A model generated the notes under the pieces. That model saw only the letters and a program-made list of their open reading frames with translations, was not told the origin of the DNA and ran no database searches. The translations under genes were made by a program, and so were the position numbers. A stretch of 11,143 nt of DNA from Muribaculaceae bacterium (GTDB lineage: Bacteria; Bacteroidota; Bacteroidia; Bacteroidales; Muribaculaceae). This document shows positions 7,569-11,143 of this stretch, piece by piece. Where the stretch lies: positions 1 through 11,143 of the forward strand of contig JAGCVR010000122.1 of the NCBI GenBank assembly GCA_017962285.1, written 5' to 3'. Positions within the stretch are counted from its first letter, which is position 1, and each line of letters starts with the position of its first letter.

Positions 7569-8298
7569 TTCCTATCAGACCCTTCTTTTTCCACACATAT
7601 ATTATAATAAAGGCGAACAACATTCCGCCAAGGTGAGCGAAATGCGCCACGTTGTCCATTGAACCGGTTACTCCGAAGAACAATTCAATCGCTCCGTAAC
7701 CGATAACCATCCATTTCGCCTTGATTGGGAACGGGAACGGGATGATATACATGGGCAGATTGGGGAATATCATTCCGAAGGCTAGCAGAATACCGAAAAC
7801 GGCTCCCGAAGCACCCACAGTGACAAGCATGTCCCAGAACTGACCGATCACACCGCCGAGCTGGCCATTGTTCATCAGCTGTTCCACCTCTGCGAATGTC
7901 AAATTATTCTGATTGGCGATTAACGGAATAAACATGTCTTTCCAGGTAACCTCCCACACCAGTTCCTGCACGAGTGCAGCGCCAAGACCGCAGGCAAGGT
8001 AGAAGAACAGATACCGCTTTGCGCCGAGCACACGTTCCAGTGTAACACCAAACATCCACAGCGAGAACATGTTGAAGAACAAGTGCGTGAACGTGGTATT
8101 GTCGTGCATGAACATGTAGGTCACAAGCTGAGCCGCGTTAAAGTCGCTTGCGCGCCAGAAGTGAAGACCGAGCCATTCAATGAGGTCAATATCCTGACGA
8201 CCCAGCACTATGGTGGCTATCCACATTAGCACATTTATAATCAGCAGATTCTTAGTCACCATCGGAATGGAACTGAAAAATGAATTTCGTCCTGTCAT
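7555..8298 (-). CDS. Rhomboid family intramembrane serine protease, first gene of the operon
   Basis: A 247-residue six-helix-core rhomboid. Key residues: His72 and Asn76 (HLFFN), catalytic Ser164 in VGASGAVFG, and catalytic His222 in HFAHLGG. All canonical residues are present, so it should be an active intramembrane serine protease in the inner membrane. Between the third and fourth hydrophobic segments (about 110-158) it has a roughly 50-residue loop (WEVTWKDMFIPLIANQNN...) that is longer than in minimal rhomboids and may shape substrate access. The C-terminus is short and basic (VWKKKGLIGNGLF), in contrast to the tailed second rhomboid. ATG 8298 is the natural start, 24 bp downstream of a -7 box on the minus strand. 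It diverges from hup across a 193-bp control region. Confidence 0.93.
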   Translation of the reverse strand: MTGRNSFFSSIPMVTKNLLIINVLMWIATIVLGRQDIDLIEWLGLHFWRASDFNAAQLVTYMFMHDNTTFTHLFFNMFSLWMFGVTLERVLGAKRYLFFYLACGLGAALVQELVWEVTWKDMFIPLIANQNNLTFAEVEQLMNNGQLGGVIGQFWDMLVTVGASGAVFGILLAFGMIFPNLPMYIIPFPFPIKAKWMVIGYGAIELFFGVTGSMDNVAHFAHLGGMLFAFIIIYVWKKKGLIGNGLF

Positions 8299-8321
8299 AA
8301 TCTTATTTGTTTTTTATACTG

Positions 8322-8329
8322 CAAAATTA
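8322..8329 (-). promoter_or_regulatory. -7 box for the leftward rhomboid operon
   Basis: On the minus strand TAATTTTG (8329-8322) fits TAnnTTTG, 23 bp before the ATG at 8298. No good TTTG is seen 19-21 bp upstream (the region reads TTTTCCCG), so the -33 half is weak. This would be the promoter for the whole leftward gene train. Confidence 0.55.
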
Positions 8330-8363
8330 GTGAAAAACAACATATAAACGGGAAAATTCGGCC

Positions 8364-8413
8364 AAAAACCACTTTTTTTTGAAAAAAAATTGATTTTTTT
8401 TGCAAAAGTTTTT
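8364..8413 (+). other. Alternating A/T tracts, probable intrinsically bent DNA upstream of hup
   Basis: Runs of five A (8364-8368), eight T (8373-8380), eight A (8382-8389), eight T (8394-8401), four A (8404-8407) and five T (8409-8413) follow one another with centres about 8-12 bp apart, close to the helical repeat. Such phased tracts normally curve DNA and can act as an UP-like element. T8-G-A8 at 8373-8389 is also a perfect inverted repeat. The curvature is inferred, not measured. Confidence 0.5.
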
Positions 8414-8416
8414 GCA
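8401..8416. promoter_or_regulatory. Perfect 16-bp palindrome over the hup -33 box, possible operator
   Basis: TGCAAAA (8401-8407), a GT centre, then TTTTGCA (8410-8416). The arms are perfect 7-bp inverted repeats and the right arm contains the -33 element TTTG at 8411-8414. A dimeric regulator bound here would block or contact RNA polymerase. The identity of any regulator is unknown, and AT-rich chance symmetry remains possible. Confidence 0.4.
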
Positions 8417-8441
8417 GAATAATTTTGATTGTATATATTTG
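8411..8441 (+). promoter_or_regulatory. hup promoter (-33 TTTG, -7 TATATTTG)
   Basis: TTTG at 8411-8414, a 19-bp spacer, then TATATTTG at 8434-8441, an exact match to the Bacteroidota TAnnTTTG consensus with ideal spacing. Transcription would start near 8448 and leave a leader of about 44 nt, AT-rich and without a Shine-Dalgarno sequence. Confidence 0.8.
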
Positions 8442-8491
8442 TAGCACTAAACACTTAGAAACTATATTGTTAATCTTAAAAAATCATTATT

Positions 8492-8770
8492 ATGAACAAA
8501 ACAGAATTAGTTAATGCAATTGCCGCTGAGGCTAAATTGACAAAGAAAGATGCCAAGGCTGCTCTCGAAGCTACTCTTGGCGCAGTATCTAAATCTCTCG
8601 CTAAGGGCGACAAAGTTGCTCTGATCGGCTTCGGAACATTCTCTGTTGTGAAGAAAGCTGCTCGCACAGGTTTGAACCCACGCACAAAGAAACCTATCAA
8701 GATCGCTGCTAAGAAAGTTGCTAAATTTAAAGCTGGTGCAGAACTTGCAAAGAAGGTTAACAAAAAATAA
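8492..8770 (+). CDS. hup: HU family DNA-binding protein
   Basis: A 92-residue nucleoid protein of standard HU length that binds and bends DNA as a dimer. Seen in the sequence: the N-terminal helical dimer body MNKTELVNAIAAEAKLTKKDA, the turn GFGTF (46-50), the DNA-binding arm ARTGLNPRTKKPIKI with the intercalating Pro63 (NP at 62-63), and a lysine-rich C-terminus ending AKKVNKK. About a quarter of all residues are lysine. Codon use differs from the neighbours: alanine is mostly GCT here against GCC/GCG nearby, which fits very high expression rather than transfer. It has its own promoter and terminator, so it is a single-gene unit divergent from the rhomboid operon. HU proteins often regulate their own genes, and the curved, palindromic region upstream would suit that (inference). 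Confidence 0.97.
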   Translation: MNKTELVNAIAAEAKLTKKDAKAALEATLGAVSKSLAKGDKVALIGFGTFSVVKKAARTGLNPRTKKPIKIAAKKVAKFKAGAELAKKVNKK

Positions 8771-8793
8771 CCCAACTTTAAGTATCGATTAAC

Positions 8794-8838
8794 AAAATAA
8801 GGACTTTCTCTCTTTTGAGCGAAAGCCCTTATTTTTTT
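8794..8838 (+). terminator. Intrinsic terminator of hup
   Basis: A long hairpin: AAAATAAGG (8794-8802) pairs with CCTTATTTT (8827-8835), CTTTC (8804-8808) with GAAAG (8821-8825), CTC (8810-8812) with GAG (8817-8819), loop TTTT. Single mismatches fall between the segments. The 3' arm runs into a stretch of seven T (8832-8838). The flanking A-run means it could also act from the other strand. Confidence 0.9.
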
Positions 8839-8984
8839 CTGTCGCTTCCTCTGCCACCTCCAGGCACTGCGCACAGAAGACCCCACCAGCCTTCACACAC
8901 CCCAGCAGGCGATGTTCCTGTATTACGAGACGCAGTCCCGTACACTCCTATTTCAGCGGCAAGAATGAAAAAAACTCACTTTAA

Positions 8985-9016
8985 TTTGGCGGAACACCAT
9001 ATTGCAGTTATATTTG
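8985..9016 (+). promoter_or_regulatory. Promoter of the small secreted protein gene
   Basis: TTTG at 8985-8988, a 20-bp spacer, and TATATTTG at 9009-9016, an exact TAnnTTTG match. Transcription would begin near 9023, about 43 nt before the ATG at 9066. The stretch 8839-8984 between the hup terminator and this promoter shows no convincing gene, RNA or repeat. Confidence 0.75.
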
Positions 9017-9065
9017 CAGACGGAATGTTATTAACGAATTATCAACCACATACCTAATTATTATT

Positions 9066-9617
9066 ATGAAAAAAATAACTATCCTTTCATTACTGTTGGT
9101 TTTCAGCCTCACATTTGCCTCTGCCCAGAGTATTCAAGGGCAGTGGATGGTGGATCAGGAGACCCTGCAACGCGAAGGTGTGGCTCAAGACGACAAGACT
9201 GTCATCATGGTGCTGGCTTTCGAAGACGACAACTGCGTAATCCTCATGGACGTCTCTGGTGATGAGCCCGAACTGGGAGAACTGGGAATGCAATTCTACA
9301 TGCCGGGCACTTTCACACAGAATGGCAAAACGGTTAGTTGCCAGTTCGTCAAGGAACTGGGCGACATGGAAATCTCCACGTTCAATCCCTCCGATGAAGA
9401 CCTAAAGGAACTTGTGTCGACCGATGAGGGCAGAAAGATTATCATCAATGCCATTAAGGAACGGGTGAAAGACAGTATCGACGATGTCACCAACCATCTC
9501 TACGAGTTCACCACCTATCTCTTCCCCTGTGAGATAGTGTCTCAAACGCAGGACAAACTCACCGTAAAGGCTTCCGACGGAACCATCGTTGGCTTCGACC
9601 GCCTGCCCGACAATTAA
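9066..9617 (+). CDS. Small secreted protein of unknown function, lipocalin-like pattern
   Basis: A 183-residue protein with a clear Sec signal peptide (MKKITILSLLLVFSLTFASA, cleavage after Ala20 before QSIQG). I do not recognise a firm family. The mature start SIQGQWMVD and the end KLTVKASDGTIVGFDRLP resemble the first and last strands of lipocalin-like beta-barrel proteins, which are common in Bacteroidales, but this is pattern only. The middle is acidic (DEPELGELG, NPSDEDLKEL), with a helical stretch at about 110-148. Three cysteines remain in the mature part (Cys57, Cys92, Cys155), and no lipobox is present, so a soluble periplasmic or exported protein is expected. ATG 9066 follows an AT-rich leader similar to that of hup. 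It has its own promoter and stands alone, with no operon partner visible; the hairpin cluster begins 23 bp after its stop. Confidence 0.82.
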   Translation: MKKITILSLLLVFSLTFASAQSIQGQWMVDQETLQREGVAQDDKTVIMVLAFEDDNCVILMDVSGDEPELGELGMQFYMPGTFTQNGKTVSCQFVKELGDMEISTFNPSDEDLKELVSTDEGRKIIINAIKERVKDSIDDVTNHLYEFTTYLFPCEIVSQTQDKLTVKASDGTIVGFDRLPDN

Positions 9618-9640
9618 CCCTCAGCAAAGCGAAGCGGATG

Positions 9641-9863
9641 AGGCCGGAGGCCTCGAATTGAGTCAACCCCGCGGCACATGTAGTGTGGCGTGGGGAAAGG
9701 CAGCGCCATCGGAGATGGCCTCCAGGGATGCACCAATCCACTACCGGCTTTTGACAAGTCGGAGACTTGGAGGTGTGCTTAACACATTGTGTGAGGCACG
9801 GCTTGCCGTGCCCGCACTGTGTGATAAGAATGGCATAAATCGGGAGGCACTTCGAAGATGTGC
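9641..9863. repeat. Cluster of short hairpins, three with 6-bp stem and GGA triloop
   Basis: This fills most of the 361-bp gap 9618-9978. Perfect 6-bp stems around GGA lie at 9641-9655 (GAGGCC/GGCCTC), 9706-9720 (GCCATC/GATGGC) and 9755-9769 (CAAGTC/GACTTG). A fourth of the same shape, with one T-T mismatch and a GAA loop, is at 9847-9863. A longer 12-bp stem with one G-T pair, one mismatch and a 5-nt loop lies at 9668-9696, and a perfect 7-bp palindrome with a TT centre at 9796-9811. The stem sequences differ while the loop is kept, so these are not copies of one repeat by simple duplication. No run of T follows any of them, so they do not look like terminators. A REP-like extragenic palindromic element, a structured 3' UTR or a small RNA are possible. 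Confidence 0.55.
9796..9811. repeat. Perfect 7-bp inverted repeat with TT centre, flanked by similar CAC..TGTGTG motifs
   Basis: GCACGGC (9796-9802), TT, GCCGTGC (9805-9811). On the left sits CACATTGTGTG (9783-9793) and on the right CACTGTGTG (9815-9823), two similar motifs in the same direction. The composite may be a single structured element within the hairpin cluster. Confidence 0.5.
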
Positions 9864-9925
9864 TGCTGTGGTCGTAGCATTTTATTGCACCTACCCCTTA
9901 AAAACCATGAACCGACGGAAATTCA

Positions 9926-9956
9926 TTGGGGAAATAATTATTTTTTTGTAATTTTG
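9926..9956 (+). promoter_or_regulatory. Promoter of the TolC-family gene
   Basis: TTG at 9926-9928 (context CATTG), a 20-bp spacer, and TAATTTTG at 9949-9956, which fits TAnnTTTG. The spacer is very AT-rich. The predicted start of transcription is near 9963, which leaves a short leader of about 16 nt before the ATG at 9979. Confidence 0.72.
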
Positions 9957-9978
9957 CGAAAATTTAATTTCTCCCCTT

Positions 9979-11143
9979 ATGAGAACAACAATAACGATTG
10001 CATTGGCAGTGTGTGTGGCTCTCGCCTCGGGGGCGCAGATTTCGCTCGATTCGTGCCGCCACATGGCTTTGCAAAACAACAAGGAACTGCAGACGCAACG
10101 TCTCAAGATAGAAAGTGCCAGATACCAGCAAAAGCAGGCTCACGCCGCTTACCTGCCGAGCATCGATTTGCAGGGCTCGTATTTCTATAACCAGAAAAAA
10201 CTGGACCTGCTGGGCGAGGACGCCTACCTGCCGGTCATGAACTTCGACCCCGCTACAGGCTCGTATCAGCACTCGGTGGTAACGACTCCCGAGGGGCCGC
10301 TAATCGTGAACGGGCAGCCGGTTCCCCAACAAGTGGCTTATCTGCCCGAGTCGGCAATGACCTACGACGTTCACAACGTGTTTGCCGGTGCTCTCACCAT
10401 CACTCAGCCCATCTACATGGGTGGCAAAATCAAAGCCATGAACGACATAGCACGGCTTGCTACCCAACTTGCACAGGAACAGGTTGACACAAAAAGCCGA
10501 CAAATCATCTACGATGTGGATGTGGCTTACTGGCAGGTGGTTTCGTTGAGGGCAAAGCAGCACCTGGCACAAAGCTACGTGGAACTTATCACCTCGCTCG
10601 ACAATGATGTGAAGCGCATGGTGAGCGAAGGTGTTGCCACAAAATCGAACCAACTCAGCGTGGACGTGAAGCTCAATGAGGCCAACGTGGACCTCACGCG
10701 AGTGAACAACGGACTTGTGCTGAGCAAGATGCACCTGGCTCAACTCTGCGGCATGAACATCAGCCAGGATTTCACTCTTGCCGATGAAAACCGCGACTCC
10801 GTGCCGGTGAGCCTGCGCCAGACATCTTTCAACATGAACGACGTCTATGCCAACCGAAGCGAAATTCGCTCGCTTGAGATTGCCACACAGATATTCGACG
10901 GAAAAGCGCGTGCCGAACGCGCCGCCATGCTGCCCAAGATTGCAGCCATGGGAATGTATTCGGTTACAAACCCCAACACGTTCAAGGGCTTCCAGAAAAA
11001 ATTCGGTGGAGCGTTCTCCGTGGGCGCCACAATAATGATTCCCCTCTGGCACTGGGGCGGACTATCGAACAAGTACAAACAGGCTCAGACCGAAGCTCGC
11101 ATCAAACGCATCGAACTTGCCGACGCCAAAGACAAAATTGAAC
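9979..11143 (+). CDS. TolC-family outer membrane efflux protein, C-terminus beyond window
   Basis: I read this frame directly; 388 codons are open to the window edge with no stop. Residues 1-19 are a signal peptide (MRTTITIALAVCVALASGA, then QISLDSC). ISLDSCRHMALQNNKELQ is the classic first helix of the OEP (outer membrane efflux) domain, followed by Q-rich coiled-coil helix and AAYLPSIDLQGSY, the entry to the first beta-strand. After the first strands comes a loop of about 50 residues (78-130) typical of Bacteroidota TolC proteins, then TITQPIYMGGK, the long helix pair (about 150-265) and the second repeat (AAMLPKIAAMGMY ... SVGATIMIPLWHWGG). It forms the outer-membrane exit duct of a tripartite pump or type I exporter. 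The expected adaptor and inner-membrane transporter genes would lie further right, outside the window. Start: ATG 9979, just after a good promoter. Confidence 0.93.
   Translation, partial: MRTTITIALAVCVALASGAQISLDSCRHMALQNNKELQTQRLKIESARYQQKQAHAAYLPSIDLQGSYFYNQKKLDLLGEDAYLPVMNFDPATGSYQHSVVTTPEGPLIVNGQPVPQQVAYLPESAMTYDVHNVFAGALTITQPIYMGGKIKAMNDIARLATQLAQEQVDTKSRQIIYDVDVAYWQVVSLRAKQHLAQSYVELITSLDNDVKRMVSEGVATKSNQLSVDVKLNEANVDLTRVNNGLVLSKMHLAQLCGMNISQDFTLADENRDSVPVSLRQTSFNMNDVYANRSEIRSLEIATQIFDGKARAERAAMLPKIAAMGMYSVTNPNTFKGFQKKFGGAFSVGATIMIPLWHWGGLSNKYKQAQTEARIKRIELADAKDKIE

Noticed and set aside
8373..8389. T8-G-A8 inverted repeat read as a terminator
   Set aside because: It lies upstream of both divergent genes, has no GC in the stem and a 1-nt loop. 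Bent DNA or an UP-like element fits better.
8476..8886. 136-codon minus-strand open frame over hup
   Set aside because: It is the antisense shadow of the clear HU gene and its terminator.
8815..9057. 80-codon plus-strand open frame between hup and the secreted protein gene
   Set aside because: It begins inside the hup terminator hairpin and overlaps the next promoter; the proline-rich product has no family pattern.
9641..9863. CRISPR array
   Set aside because: The hairpins do not share a repeat sequence and are not evenly spaced; only their shape and loop are alike.
9589..9951. 120-codon plus-strand open frame through the hairpin cluster
   Set aside because: It starts inside the secreted protein gene, runs through structured non-coding DNA and ends in the TolC promoter. 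The composition is not protein-like.
10300..11052. 250-codon minus-strand open frame within the TolC-family gene
   Set aside because: The plus-strand frame has a signal peptide and the OEP repeats; the antisense frame has low-complexity His/Val content.

Overview
The window looks like chromosomal DNA from a Bacteroidota bacterium, most likely order Bacteroidales (a gut Muribaculaceae- or Prevotella-like organism is my guess; the rank below order is inference). The evidence is that promoters carry the Bacteroidota -7 box TAnnTTTG with a TTTG/TTG element about 19-20 bp upstream, start codons have A/T-rich leaders without Shine-Dalgarno sequences, and the protein families are typical of the group: a DUF4369-thioredoxin lipoprotein, tandem rhomboids with a DUF6576-like tail, and a Bacteroidota-type TolC.

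Left three quarters (8298 down to 1, minus strand): one long leftward gene train with very short spacings or overlaps. In transcription order it encodes two rhomboid intramembrane proteases (overlapping by 14 bp), two tandem paralogous membrane-anchored endonuclease/exonuclease/phosphatase (EEP) proteins, a secreted M3 zinc peptidase of the Dcp/oligopeptidase A type, a DUF4369-thioredoxin-fold lipoprotein that has lost its CXXC motif, and, after a strong intrinsic terminator, the N-terminal 343 codons of a secreted right-handed beta-helix protein that runs off the left edge. The common theme is the cell envelope: membrane proteolysis, peptide degradation, membrane-tethered EEP enzymes and exported proteins.

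Middle (8299-8491): a divergent control region with long alternating A and T tracts, a perfect 16-bp palindrome overlapping the -33 box of hup, and a -7 box on each strand. Rightward from it lies hup, a 92-residue HU DNA-binding protein with high-expression codon use and a textbook terminator.

Right part (8839-11143, plus strand): a small secreted protein of unknown function with its own promoter, then a 361-bp gap that holds a cluster of short hairpins, three of which share the design of a 6-bp stem with a GGA triloop, and finally the first 388 codons of a TolC-family outer-membrane efflux protein with its own promoter.

I see no CRISPR array, transposase, phage gene, rRNA or tRNA. Most genes belong to known families. 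The parts least explained by known features are the hairpin cluster at 9641-9863, the control region upstream of hup, the cysteine-free thioredoxin-fold lipoprotein, and the terminator that abuts the start codon of the beta-helix gene.
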